From Clostridia bacterium (GTDB lineage Bacteria > Bacillota > Clostridia > Christensenellales > CAG-1252), in the NCBI GenBank assembly GCA_017394805.1, contig JAFPXC010000013.1:1-64000 (forward strand): a stretch of DNA of 64,000 bases, in the 5' to 3' direction. Below, one piece after another: positions 9,731 to 17,542 of this stretch; within the stretch, counting starts at the first letter, position 1; each line of letters opens with the position of its first letter. The notes under the pieces were generated by a model. The model saw only the letters and a list, made by a program, of their open reading frames with translations, searched no databases and was not told the origin of the DNA. The translations under genes were made by a program, and so were the position numbers.

Positions 9731-9774
9731 ATAGAACTTAAGTCTATTGTACCATATCTCCTTTTTCTTTTCAA
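9731..9774 (-). promoter_or_regulatory. Promoter and putative operator of the restriction operon
   Basis: Read on the minus strand, TTGAAA (9769-9774) and TACAAT (9746-9751) are spaced by 17 bp, a good sigma-A promoter. Directly downstream lies ATAGAACTTAAGTCTAT (9731-9747), a near-palindrome around the perfect ACTTAAGT. Its placement over the start of transcription suggests repression by the XRE protein of the first gene. Confidence 0.6.
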
Positions 9775-9823
9775 GGTATTCTCTAAAAATTGGAGATTAT
9801 TTTTTAAAAATTGGTGAAGCATC

Positions 9824-9853
9824 TTGAATAATATCCCTATTAATGGTATAATG
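9824..9853 (+). promoter_or_regulatory. Promoter of the nucleotidyltransferase-HEPN-SduA operon
   Basis: TTGAAT (9824-9829) and TATAAT (9848-9853) with an 18-bp spacer precede the gene that starts at 9882, with a purine-rich ribosome site (AAAAGGAA) just before the ATG. The two defence operons therefore diverge from a ~175-bp region. Confidence 0.6.
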
Positions 9854-9881
9854 TTTACAAAACAAAAGAAAAGGAATCATT

Positions 9882-10523
9882 ATGGCAAAGTTAGTACCAT
9901 ATTCAGAATATAAAGAAGCCCGTGCGCGAGCGCAAAAACTCATTCATGACGTACGAAGGCATCCTTCAATACATAAGCACTACAAGTTTGTTCTGCGCCC
10001 AATTGGGTCGCAAAGTCGACGTTGTGTCATTAAAGATAATAATGGCAAGTACGACTTGGATTATCAAATAGTAATAACCAAGAATTCCAAAGATGGTGAC
10101 GGTGACCCGACTGCAATCAAAAAAGCTTTTTTGCAAGCATTTACAGATTGCAGAAACAATAACGAAAGCGTAGAAGATTCTACGACAGTAGTGACCGTCA
10201 GATACTCAAAAAATCAAGGCAAATTCGACGCTTCAAAAGAGAAGTTTTCTTTCGATTTTGTCATAATAAGCATTGATGAAGAAAAACGTATCCGGCGCAA
10301 CGGCCCAAGCTTGTACACTTGGAATGAATTACCATCTCGAAATACTTATATTTATGAGCGATATAAAAGACTCAATAGTGTGCAACAACGAGAACTGCTA
10401 GAAAACCATTTGATACCACGGATCATCAACGAAAAACAAAAGGACAAAAGCCTTCGTTGTCCCACGATAGATTTTTTCTATCAGGAAGTAAATAACTACT
10501 ACCAAAGGAACAAATTGCAATGA
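9882..10523 (+). CDS. Putative polymerase-beta-type nucleotidyltransferase, likely antitoxin partner of the next gene
   Basis: A 213-residue protein with the spacing of a polymerase-beta nucleotidyltransferase site. Gly42-Ser43 (IGSQSRR) is followed by Asp58-x-Asp60 (YDLDYQI) and a third acidic residue at Asp125 (FSFDFVI). It is longer than the minimal MNT antitoxins (~100 residues) and lacks the GSxxxGT of CD-NTases, so I do not call it a CBASS cyclase. The stop overlaps the ATG of the next gene (ATGA), so the two are translationally coupled. In HEPN/MNT toxin-antitoxin pairs the nucleotidyltransferase silences the HEPN RNase by AMP-ylation. The same arrangement here supports that role by analogy. 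No family name was recognised from the sequence itself. Confidence 0.6.
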   Translation: MAKLVPYSEYKEARARAQKLIHDVRRHPSIHKHYKFVLRPIGSQSRRCVIKDNNGKYDLDYQIVITKNSKDGDGDPTAIKKAFLQAFTDCRNNNESVEDSTTVVTVRYSKNQGKFDASKEKFSFDFVIISIDEEKRIRRNGPSLYTWNELPSRNTYIYERYKRLNSVQQRELLENHLIPRIINEKQKDKSLRCPTIDFFYQEVNNYYQRNKLQ

Positions 10524-11191
10524 CAAAAGAAGAACTGCTTAAACAAATACATTGTAAAACGGAGGAAGAACGGCAGAAAGCCGAGTTTTATTTAGAAATG
10601 AAGGGCATCGCCTTTCATAAAGCGATTCTTGATTATCTGTGTCAAAAAGAGAATAAGACTATTCCGGAATGGTCAGATCTATCCAACGAGCTACGTTCCG
10701 ATAAAGCGCTTCGAGATATTTTGTATAAGTATTTAGCGACTCTCGAAGAATACATTCGCGCTTACATTTCAAACAAATACGAAGACACCGCTACTCAACA
10801 AGATTTTTGGATTGATACTAGCCGATATGATTATAACAAAATAAAAACCCAATTAATGAGCGGGAAACCTCTTTTCAAAACCCTTGAAGATGTCGATTTC
10901 GGCACATTAATAAAACAAGTTAGGAGTTTGCCTGAAATCGATAAGCACGAATTGTTTTATGGGGTTGGAACTGACGAAAACTTGGACGCTGTTAAGGAAT
11001 TGCGCAATGCTGTCAGCCACCACAAATTTCTTAAATTGTACAAATTCAAAGACTGCAATGTGGATGGAATTGATTCCGATTCATTAATCGCAAATATTCA
11101 AAACTTGCGCCAGTTATTGCCTTCGCTATATCGCTTTGGCGAAAACGGAATGGGCGGAATAACACAAGAACTTAAAAAACTCAATTTATAA
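10520..11191 (+). CDS. Abi_2-like HEPN protein, putative RNase toxin
   Basis: A 223-residue, mostly helical protein resembling the Abi_2 (AbiD/AbiF) abortive-infection family. The early helices (LRSDKALRDILYKYLATLEEYI) match that family. Near the C-terminus LRNAVSHHKF contains the HEPN signature R-x4-H (Arg162 to His167), the catalytic pair of HEPN ribonucleases. The start overlaps the upstream nucleotidyltransferase gene by four bases, and SduA follows 33 bp later. I infer a growth-arresting RNase held in check by the upstream partner and released during phage infection. The HEPN motif is seen directly; the toxicity is inference. Confidence 0.72.
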   Translation: MTKEELLKQIHCKTEEERQKAEFYLEMKGIAFHKAILDYLCQKENKTIPEWSDLSNELRSDKALRDILYKYLATLEEYIRAYISNKYEDTATQQDFWIDTSRYDYNKIKTQLMSGKPLFKTLEDVDFGTLIKQVRSLPEIDKHELFYGVGTDENLDAVKELRNAVSHHKFLKLYKFKDCNVDGIDSDSLIANIQNLRQLLPSLYRFGENGMGGITQELKKLNL

Positions 11192-11224
11192 TGGTTAATT
11201 AAAACAATAGATAGAGGACACAAA

Positions 11225-12439
11225 ATGAGTATACAATTTGAATTAAAAGATAAAGAACTGTTGTTTTGCTACACTCCTGAAAACGGAACTGATTTTATTA
11301 TTCGCAAATTTGAAAAGAACGAATCAATTCTTATTAAAAACACTTTTTGTTTTACTAAAAAGCATTGCCGCTCAGAAATAGATGAAGTAGAAGATTCTGT
11401 TATATTCTGCATTGGAACAATCAAAGATTCTTATATTCAAATCGATTCTGAGGTAATCGAAACTATTCATAATTTTTATTTTGATAAAAAGATAAAATTA
11501 AAATCCTCCATGTTTGTTGCCTACAGAAATATATCAATCCTAAAAAAAATAGACTCTCTAATTGATAAAGATTTTTATATCGGCGGTGAATGGGATAAGA
11601 ATGAAGGAATACCGTTTGAAGCATTTAAGCAACTGTTGGATTTGTTTCCAAAGACAGCTGAATTGGACAAGTATGCTGACAGCCGCATCAGCTCGATTCT
11701 AAAAGAATACTTTCCCGAATCCGATCGATATGAACATATATTTAATGCTTTCATCAATAAGAAAAATCTTTCGTTAGACACCTTAAGGAAAAATGAAACG
11801 CCTAACACTAATCTTAAAATAGAATATGCTCAGTTTACATCAATAGAGTCTCAACTCAAAGACATGCTTTTCTCTTCAATTTCAATAGACGAAGCAGAAT
11901 GGCAAAAGAAGATCAAAGATATCATTTGTATTCTCTATCCAAAATATATTTATTCTAAACGAGAAGTAGAATTTGAAGGTGCTGACAAATACAATAAAAA
12001 ACCTGATTTTATCTTGGTTGATTCTAATGGCTACATTGATATATTAGAAATAAAGAAACCCGATGTTCAACTATTAACGAAACAAGCGTCTTATCGGAAT
12101 AATTATGTTCCCGTTAGAGAATTAGCAGGTGCTATTCAACAAATCGAAAAATACATATTTTGTCTAAATTCATCCGAAAAAAATGAGAAAAAAGTAATAG
12201 AAAAGTTGAAAGCCGATAAAATTTTAGATAATATCAACATTAAAGTTGTTAATCCCCAAGGAATATTAATTCTCGGCAGAAGCAATATTTTCAATCAACA
12301 ACAAAAAGACGATTTTGAACTCGTAAAACGTCAATATAAAAATATTGCAGATATTATGACATACGACGATTTATTAGGTCGACTTCACAATATCATTACA
12401 ACACTAGAGAAAAGAATCGCAGAAAAAATAACGCTATAA
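11225..12439 (+). CDS. sduA: Shedu anti-phage nuclease SduA (DUF4263)
   Basis: A 404-residue protein. The C-terminal ~200 residues match the DUF4263/Shedu nuclease: KREVEFEGADKYNKKPDFIL supplies Asp261, LEIKKP supplies Glu275 and Lys277 of a PD-(D/E)XK site, and YVPVRELAGAIQQIEKY is the family's typical helix. The N-terminal half is a variable region, as in other Shedu proteins, where it senses the invader. SduA alone is a known single-gene anti-phage system. Here it is the third gene of an apparent operon with the nucleotidyltransferase/HEPN pair. The family call is strong; any functional link with its two neighbours is inferred from spacing only. Confidence 0.88.
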   Translation: MSIQFELKDKELLFCYTPENGTDFIIRKFEKNESILIKNTFCFTKKHCRSEIDEVEDSVIFCIGTIKDSYIQIDSEVIETIHNFYFDKKIKLKSSMFVAYRNISILKKIDSLIDKDFYIGGEWDKNEGIPFEAFKQLLDLFPKTAELDKYADSRISSILKEYFPESDRYEHIFNAFINKKNLSLDTLRKNETPNTNLKIEYAQFTSIESQLKDMLFSSISIDEAEWQKKIKDIICILYPKYIYSKREVEFEGADKYNKKPDFILVDSNGYIDILEIKKPDVQLLTKQASYRNNYVPVRELAGAIQQIEKYIFCLNSSEKNEKKVIEKLKADKILDNINIKVVNPQGILILGRSNIFNQQQKDDFELVKRQYKNIADIMTYDDLLGRLHNIITTLEKRIAEKITL

Positions 12440-12507
12440 AACTAATTGGAGCAACAACAAATAATCCCTTTGTGTGCAATAAAGTTCAAACTGACATTCA
12501 GGTGCGC

Positions 12508-12693
12508 CGCCAGAAGAGAATAATACGAACAATGATGAAGAATTGGAGTTCGTATTATTTTTCTATAACGATTATTTCGGTGTAAGGATAGACCGATGAA
12601 TACGAAAAGAAAGAGAAATCCGGGCAAGCGATTGCTCGGATTTTTCTTTATATTAAACCTTCTTCCCGTTGCCCGGATGGAGAATATTTTTTC
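12508..12693. repeat. Copy 1 of a ~190-bp hairpin-plus-micro-ORF module
   Basis: This stretch is closely similar to 20183-20370. Both contain CCGCCAGA, a 12-bp stem (AATAATACGAAC at 12519-12530 with GTTCGTATTATT at 12548-12559, then a T run), TATTTCGG, and the start of a small ORF. The 17-base loop region differs between copies while the outer stem is identical. Similarity ends almost exactly at the end of pnuC. The hairpin could also terminate sduA transcription. The module may be a small mobile or attachment-type element. Confidence 0.65.
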
Positions 12694-12733
12694 AATAATG
12701 ATTTTCTTGCTTACGTTCTCTTTTCCACCATGA
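12596..12733 (+). CDS. Possible 45-residue micropeptide of the repeat module
   Basis: An ATG ORF lies just after the hairpin. Its peptide begins MNTKRKRNPGKRLLGFFFIL and continues NLLPV..MENIFS, basic at the front and hydrophobic after that. The second module copy encodes a matching peptide for the first ~34 residues despite many silent and some coding differences. This hints at selection on the protein, but I see no strong ribosome site, and its 3' end overlaps the convergent pnuC gene. It may simply be part of a repeated DNA element. Confidence 0.3.
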   Translation: MNTKRKRNPGKRLLGFFFILNLLPVARMENIFSIMIFLLTFSFPP

Positions 12734-13381
12734 TATTAAACCATAAAGGTCATTCACGAAAAATATAGCAAAACATATAGCAACACTTATGTACGCCTTA
12801 TTTTCTAACGACGCCGTAGACCACATCGTTATTAAAACGATATCATTTGCTAAATATGCTGCGGCATAATACTTGCTTCTTCTTAATGTTAAATAGGACG
12901 CGATAAAGGATGTTAGCACTGATATCGTTGATATAACTATATTATTTGTTCCTAATGCATTCAGCAAATAATAAAACGCCGTTGTAACTATTACTGATAA
13001 TCCGATAAGAAAAAGATATTCCCGTATTTTCAACTTATTAACGACCACCGTTTTATCATTTTTGCTCGTAGGGTGTTTTAACCAAGAAATCAAAGAAAGG
13101 ATCGCTATGCCGCCCGTCATACCAAGATACGTTATCATCTCGCCATAGTATTTGTATCTATATGATATTATTGAATAAAGGATGGCGAATACTATAACAA
13201 GAACTTGTCCTATCGGATGACCTTTTGCACAAAATATAAGATAGAAAACGCCGACTATAAATGTGGATAGATAAAGATAATTTCTGCCATCAAAGATGGA
13301 AAAGCAAACAATGACGGTAACAAGCGAAATGGAAAACAAAATCCATTCAAATACAGATAAGAAATCAAATATTTTTTTCAA
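12692..13381 (-). CDS. pnuC: PnuC-family nicotinamide riboside/vitamin transporter
   Basis: A membrane protein of about 229 residues with seven or eight predicted hydrophobic helices. The C-terminal signature RRSKYYAAAYLANDIVLI and NDLYGLISW is typical of PnuC facilitators, which import nicotinamide riboside (or thiamine/riboflavin in sister families) for trapping by a kinase. I place the start at the TTG at 13381, because an ideal AGGAGG ribosome site (13391-13396) sits eight bases upstream. A longer frame opens at 13402 but would contain that ribosome site. No nadR or kinase gene is adjacent, so the substrate is not fixed by context. Confidence 0.82.
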   Translation of the reverse strand: MKKIFDFLSVFEWILFSISLVTVIVCFSIFDGRNYLYLSTFIVGVFYLIFCAKGHPIGQVLVIVFAILYSIISYRYKYYGEMITYLGMTGGIAILSLISWLKHPTSKNDKTVVVNKLKIREYLFLIGLSVIVTTAFYYLLNALGTNNIVISTISVLTSFIASYLTLRRSKYYAAAYLANDIVLITMWSTASLENKAYISVAICFAIFFVNDLYGLISWWKRERKQENHY

Positions 13382-13435
13382 AATAAAAAACCTCCTGTAC
13401 AAGTCTCCTTCTAAGACCTAACGGAGGACTTTATC

Positions 13436-13454
13436 TGACAAAGTCAGTTTGTCA
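13436..13454 (-). promoter_or_regulatory. Inverted repeat in the pnuC promoter, likely operator
   Basis: TGACAAA and TTTGTCA form a 7-bp inverted repeat with a 5-base centre. On the minus strand TTGACA overlaps the left arm and a weak TAAAGT lies 16 bp further, so a protein bound here would block the polymerase. The regulator is not identified; a cofactor-responsive repressor would fit pnuC. Confidence 0.45.
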
Positions 13455-13513
13455 ACCCGGTAGCTGACATTATTATATTATCATAAAACTCTCCGAAAAT
13501 CAATTATTTAAAG

Positions 13514-13689
13514 TTACAAAAGTTCCTGACCGTCGAGAAAATCGAAAGTTATCTGAACGCCGTTATTTGCGGAGATATACAGGAAATGTCCGTCCGCAAG
13601 TTGATAGTGAAAACCTTTATCCGAGAGTCATTTCAGATAACGACAGCGTAACGATAACGTACAATTTCTGCGAAGATTATATACAAAAA
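13514..13689 (+). pseudogene. C-terminal remnant of a large serine recombinase
   Basis: The frame beginning at 13514 reads VEKIESYLNAV followed by MSVRKLIVKTFIRE, the usual tail of Tn4451/TnpX-type serine recombinases. It then breaks: the matching end VISDNDSVTITYNFCEDYI continues in the next frame, so there is a frameshift. No catalytic domain is present. The remnant marks an old insertion next to pnuC. The longer open frame here (13567-13872) mixes this tail with unrelated sequence. Confidence 0.6.
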
Positions 13690-13739
13690 ATCCTCCGCCA
13701 TAGGCGAAGGATAATTCCACATCGGGTATCACTATTATT

Positions 13740-13920
13740 TCACCGCTTCCGGGGGGCGTCGAAAAGGACTGCAAAGGAAACGAGCGCATTCAGCAACGGT
13801 TCACGATTGCCATGTTCCCACAGGCTAATGATACATAGGCTTACGCCGATCTCACGTGCCAGCCGAACCTGACTGACGCCACGCTCTATGCGTGATGCTT
13901 TTAGTTGACGGCAAAACGAT
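13740..13920 (-). pseudogene. Remnant of an XRE helix-turn-helix protein
   Basis: On the minus strand the frame reads RQLKASRIERGVSQVRLA, then REIGVSLCIISLWEHGNREP and a short tail to a TGA. This is a full XRE helix-turn-helix (the typical form is SQxxLAxxxGVSxxxISxWExG). There is no start codon in frame before an upstream TAG, so the gene is broken. It lies between the recombinase remnant and the esterase gene. Confidence 0.5.
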
Positions 13921-13945
13921 TGGTCATTATATCTTATCTACCCTA

Positions 13946-14932
13946 TTACTTACAAAAGTTATATATAAAATCATACATTACTTCGCGCGAATGTCGCGCT
14001 ATGCGATTGGCATTGTTGATGGTAAATGCGTGATTATCGGCAAAACGGGTGCTGTGGAACTCTGCACACTCTACGCCCGCGTCGCGCAATTTGCCGATCA
14101 ACGTTTCTGCTTGTCCTTTTGCGAAAAAGTCTTTTTGAGCATATATAACCAACGTTTTGGGGTGCGAGGGCTTGACGAAGTCTACGGGCGATACATAGGG
14201 CAAATATTTCCACGTAGCGAGGTCTTTGGGCTTGACGCCCGAGATGTCCCTGCACACGCCTGTGGTGATGCCGAATGGCAACCTGTGCTTAAGCGAATCT
14301 TCTACGTCGTAAACACCGCAGATATATACCACGTGAGAGAAACGTCCCCTCATGTGCCCATACACTTCTTGTAACTCGGCATTGTCGGGAGTCATAGCCA
14401 TCAGCGCAGCATAGTATGCACCCGAACTATCCCCCGTCACCAGCATACGCGAGGTATCCATACGGTAGCGCTCGGCGTTGTCGATCGCCCAGTTGAAGGC
14501 ACGCACCAAACTACGCATAGGTGCGGGGCAAGGATATTCCGGGCCCAAGAGATGGTTGACGTTGACCACCATTGCACCCTTCCTTGCCATCTGCGCACAG
14601 TGATAGAGGCGAAACTCTTTGTCCCCTGCCGAGAAACCGCCGCCGTGTATCTCGAACACGACGGGGTATTTTTGCTCTGCGGGACGAGGGCGATACAGGA
14701 TATCCAACTTGAGGTCGGTCTCTTGGTCGAAGGGAATATCACGCTTGATGACCAAGCCTTTCATCGCGTCTGCAATCTTATCGGGCGGATTTTGTTTTTT
14801 GTAGAAGAGTTTATCTACCATCATAAAAAGCCGCTTGGTCCCCGTTTTTTTGACGGTGGGACACGGTGGATCGACGTGGCTCTTTTGGTGTATATGTTTG
14901 ACGTATGCGCTATTTCCTGTGTAAGTATTCAT
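13946..14932 (-). CDS. Alpha/beta hydrolase (carboxylesterase/lipase-like)
   Basis: A 328-residue hydrolase of the HSL/BD-FAE group. The oxyanion motif HGGG is at 96-99 (VFEIHGGGFSAGD), the nucleophile Ser169 sits in GDSSG (167-171), an acid is likely in YAQKDFF near 275, and the His in FADNHAF near 302. There is no signal peptide, so it acts in the cytoplasm, probably on small acyl esters. It starts 25 bp after the glycosyltransferase gene with a good AGGAG site and is probably cotranscribed with it. The substrate is unknown. Confidence 0.83.
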   Translation of the reverse strand: MNTYTGNSAYVKHIHQKSHVDPPCPTVKKTGTKRLFMMVDKLFYKKQNPPDKIADAMKGLVIKRDIPFDQETDLKLDILYRPRPAEQKYPVVFEIHGGGFSAGDKEFRLYHCAQMARKGAMVVNVNHLLGPEYPCPAPMRSLVRAFNWAIDNAERYRMDTSRMLVTGDSSGAYYAALMAMTPDNAELQEVYGHMRGRFSHVVYICGVYDVEDSLKHRLPFGITTGVCRDISGVKPKDLATWKYLPYVSPVDFVKPSHPKTLVIYAQKDFFAKGQAETLIGKLRDAGVECAEFHSTRFADNHAFTINNANRIARHSREVMYDFIYNFCK

Positions 14933-14957
14933 ATTTTTCTCCTAATCGTATCGTGCA

Positions 14958-16145
14958 TTAGCGAATCGAGATATAGTGGTAATCGGTTTCGAGGGGAAGG
15001 CTGCGACGCTCGACCTGTTTGATGGCGTTGAAAATCATTCTTTCCATCTTTAGCATACATTCGTGTTGGTCGAACGCCACCGCCGAATGCAAATATTTTT
15101 CTTCGCAAGCACGCATTTCTTCGGGATGGTCCAACCAGTAGTCGATGACGCGGGCAAGATCCTCGGCGTTCAACGCCTTGAAGACACATCTATCATCCAC
15201 GGCGAAATTGTGCGTGGCGGACAGTTTACTATCCGATACGATGGTCAGTTTGCCGCAAGCGATCGCCTCGATACAGCTGATGCCCTCCAATTCGATAATG
15301 GCGGGGTGAACGTACATATCCGCATAATTCAGCACGTCGATGATCTCGGTGCGAGAAAAAAACTTGAAGATAGGCGCAACGGGCAAATCGGCTGCCAGCC
15401 GGCGATATTGCTCTTCCTTAGCTCCCTCGCCACCCAAAATAAGTTGGATCCTGTCTTTGTACTTGCTATGCGCAATGGCTTTGATGAGGGTATCTTGACT
15501 CTTCTCGGTGGAATAGCGCCCCGTGGTGAGAACGACGATTTTGTCCGCGAATTCTTGGGGTTTGGCGGTCTCGCGCTTTTGCACGTATCCATGCACGCCG
15601 TTACTGATGACGTAGCCGGGGGTAGAGCGCCCAATCGCGCTCTCGAAGGTGTCGCGAATGAACTGCGTGGGATAGTGGATACAATCCACGTGGCGATAGA
15701 GGTGATTCCACATAAACCGATTGGTGGCTTTGTTGGCCAACTTGGACTTATTGAGATGGAAGTAGGCGGTGATGTTTTCCGCCTGCATGTGAAATCCTGC
15801 CGTGACGGGCAACCCCATCTCTTTGGCAATTTTGATGGCGGATAGTCCCAAAGGCATGGGACACATAATATGCACGGCGTCCACGCCATCCAGCGCGGCT
15901 TTGATAACGCGCTCTTGGGGCTTCGCGATGCTCACGCCCACTTTGGCGACGTAGGCGTCCAACGCCTTGCCGAAGTGCATATTGGGCACCACGTAATGGT
16001 TGGGCTTGCCCTTGCTCGCTTGGTCGGCGCACAGCACGCGCACGTCGTGACCTTGCCCCTCTAAGAAGCGGATCAAATTGTAGGTTACCACGGCGGTGCC
16101 GTTGTTTTCTTTCCCGTATATATCGCAAACGACTGTAATTTTCAT
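14958..16145 (-). CDS. Glycosyltransferase family 4
   Basis: A GT-B glycosyltransferase of about 395 residues. The N-terminal donor/acceptor domain starts MKITVVCDIYGKENNGTAVV, with the Gly-rich loop of GT4 enzymes. The C-terminal nucleotide-sugar domain has VVLTTGRYSTEKSQDTLI, LILGGEGAKEE and the E-x7-E region ELEGISCIEAIACG. I chose the ATG at 16145 because AGAGAGG lies just upstream and the GT4 beta-strand begins there. The longer frame from 16217 runs through the upstream terminator. It probably makes a glycolipid or cell-surface glycan; the specific sugar is not evident. Confidence 0.85.
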   Translation of the reverse strand: MKITVVCDIYGKENNGTAVVTYNLIRFLEGQGHDVRVLCADQASKGKPNHYVVPNMHFGKALDAYVAKVGVSIAKPQERVIKAALDGVDAVHIMCPMPLGLSAIKIAKEMGLPVTAGFHMQAENITAYFHLNKSKLANKATNRFMWNHLYRHVDCIHYPTQFIRDTFESAIGRSTPGYVISNGVHGYVQKRETAKPQEFADKIVVLTTGRYSTEKSQDTLIKAIAHSKYKDRIQLILGGEGAKEEQYRRLAADLPVAPIFKFFSRTEIIDVLNYADMYVHPAIIELEGISCIEAIACGKLTIVSDSKLSATHNFAVDDRCVFKALNAEDLARVIDYWLDHPEEMRACEEKYLHSAVAFDQHECMLKMERMIFNAIKQVERRSLPLETDYHYISIR

Positions 16146-16196
16146 ATCCGTTACCTCTCTCGTTTTTTGCTCCCTCGAGCACGTATTCAAGTTAAC

Positions 16197-16228
16197 ATAA
16201 AAAAAGATGGGCGCCAATGCCCATCTCT
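16197..16228 (-). terminator. Rho-independent terminator after the SGNH gene
   Basis: On the minus strand GATGGGC pairs with GCCCATC around a short loop and is followed by seven T residues. It separates the two-component/SGNH unit from the glycosyltransferase unit. Confidence 0.8.
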
Positions 16229-16267
16229 TAACAGGTCAAAATCATCTCTTAACTTGCAATTTAACGA

Positions 16268-17524
16268 TTATTTTTCTCTGTTTTTTACCATATCCGACAC
16301 GGTAAAGGCAAGTAGGCCGACGCTCGCCAAGCAAAGGATAATGCCGAAGACAAGGTTGGTATAGCCCAAGCGGAAATCCTCCACAGTCAAAAGGCTCAAT
16401 CCCAACGAGAACATAGCCGAGCCAAAGATGGCCAACACGACCACACGCACCACGCCCCCGTGATGGAATAGAAAACGGCTCACGAAACTATCGATAAACA
16501 CCAATGCACCGACAAAGGTCAGAAGGAAGGGGACCGTCAAAGCGACAACGGTGGCGAGGTCGTGCGTGCAGAAGGCGCATCCCACGGCGATGATGGCGGC
16601 GTTCAAGGCGCCCATCACGCTGAAAAGGGGTCTGCGGCTCACGCCTATGATGATGATATTGATGGTGCCGTATACACAGAGTATGACGCCCAGGGTAATG
16701 CTGACCGCAGCGCTGACGTTCACGCAGAACAGAATGCCCATGGCCAAGGCAAGTATGGCAACCAGTATCCGCTCGATATAAGACGTCACAATCTCCTTAC
16801 CGTGTATCGTCAAGGTGCCCCTGCCTTCCTCCTGCTCCACGACGTCGGCGGCCACGGCGGCCAAACCCTTGACCCCCATCATATCGTCGATGATCGGCCT
16901 AAGGTATGCGCTGATGGCCGCGTAGCCCGCTTGGTTGGGGTGCAAGCCGTCGTCGGTGTAGCGGCGGTCGAACTCTTCGTCCTCCGCGGCAATGACCGAA
17001 TACACGTCGGCATAGACGTAGCCAAAGGACAGCGTGAGTTCTTTGAGTTTGGCGTTGATGGAGCGGATATGCCCGTGGCCATACTTATAGCGGTTGTGGA
17101 AAGATACGTCGGAAACGGGGTAAACCGACTGCACCAGCACTTTGGCATACGGCAGGCGCGCTTTGATTTGCGACAAAACGTCGCGGTAGGTGTCGATGAT
17201 AAAAGTCTCTACGTCATCGTATCCCTCGGAGAAGTTGTTGGCGCCGCCGTGTAATACTACTACCGAGGGTGACAAACCGAATACGCTCTCTTCGAGCCTG
17301 CCGCGAATCCCCTCGATCGTGTCGCCCGATATGCCGCGGTTGAATGCCTTAAGCTCGGGATAGTAGGTATCGAGGTTGCAGAAGTCTGTGATGCTGTCAC
17401 CCACAAAAACCACGCCGCCCTTTTTGGCAAATCTGTTTTCGGTGCGAAACGCCAAGCACGACGTATTGTAAAGGCGTTTTAGATACACCGAGTCCATATT
17501 CATAATTTTGTTGAGATTCTTCAT
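16268..17524 (-). CDS. SGNH/GDSL hydrolase fused to a six-helix membrane domain
   Basis: A 418-residue fusion. Residues ~35-220 are an SGNH hydrolase: nucleophile Ser44 in VGDSITD (block I), the Gly of NRGISGDT (II), GGANN (III), and DGLHPNQAGY with the Asp-His pair (V). Residues ~250-415 form about six hydrophobic helices resembling DUF308/HdeD-type membrane modules. The enzyme could deacylate or esterify a membrane or surface glycan. The hydrolase domain comes first without a signal peptide, so it is probably on the cytoplasmic face. The gene lies 18 bp after the histidine kinase gene and is probably cotranscribed with it. This domain pairing is uncommon in my knowledge. Confidence 0.75.
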   Translation of the reverse strand: MKNLNKIMNMDSVYLKRLYNTSCLAFRTENRFAKKGGVVFVGDSITDFCNLDTYYPELKAFNRGISGDTIEGIRGRLEESVFGLSPSVVVLHGGANNFSEGYDDVETFIIDTYRDVLSQIKARLPYAKVLVQSVYPVSDVSFHNRYKYGHGHIRSINAKLKELTLSFGYVYADVYSVIAAEDEEFDRRYTDDGLHPNQAGYAAISAYLRPIIDDMMGVKGLAAVAADVVEQEEGRGTLTIHGKEIVTSYIERILVAILALAMGILFCVNVSAAVSITLGVILCVYGTINIIIIGVSRRPLFSVMGALNAAIIAVGCAFCTHDLATVVALTVPFLLTFVGALVFIDSFVSRFLFHHGGVVRVVVLAIFGSAMFSLGLSLLTVEDFRLGYTNLVFGIILCLASVGLLAFTVSDMVKNREK

Positions 17525-17542
17525 ATATACTCCTCTAATATA

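Noticed and set aside
9882-10523. CBASS cyclase (CD-NTase)
   Set aside because: The GSxxxGT loop is absent, the protein is shorter than CD-NTases, and no CBASS effector (Cap) gene is adjacent; the partner is a HEPN protein.
13567-13872. 101-codon plus-strand ORF
   Set aside because: Only its middle resembles the end of serine recombinases, in a frame different from the preceding part. It is a frameshifted remnant and not a gene.
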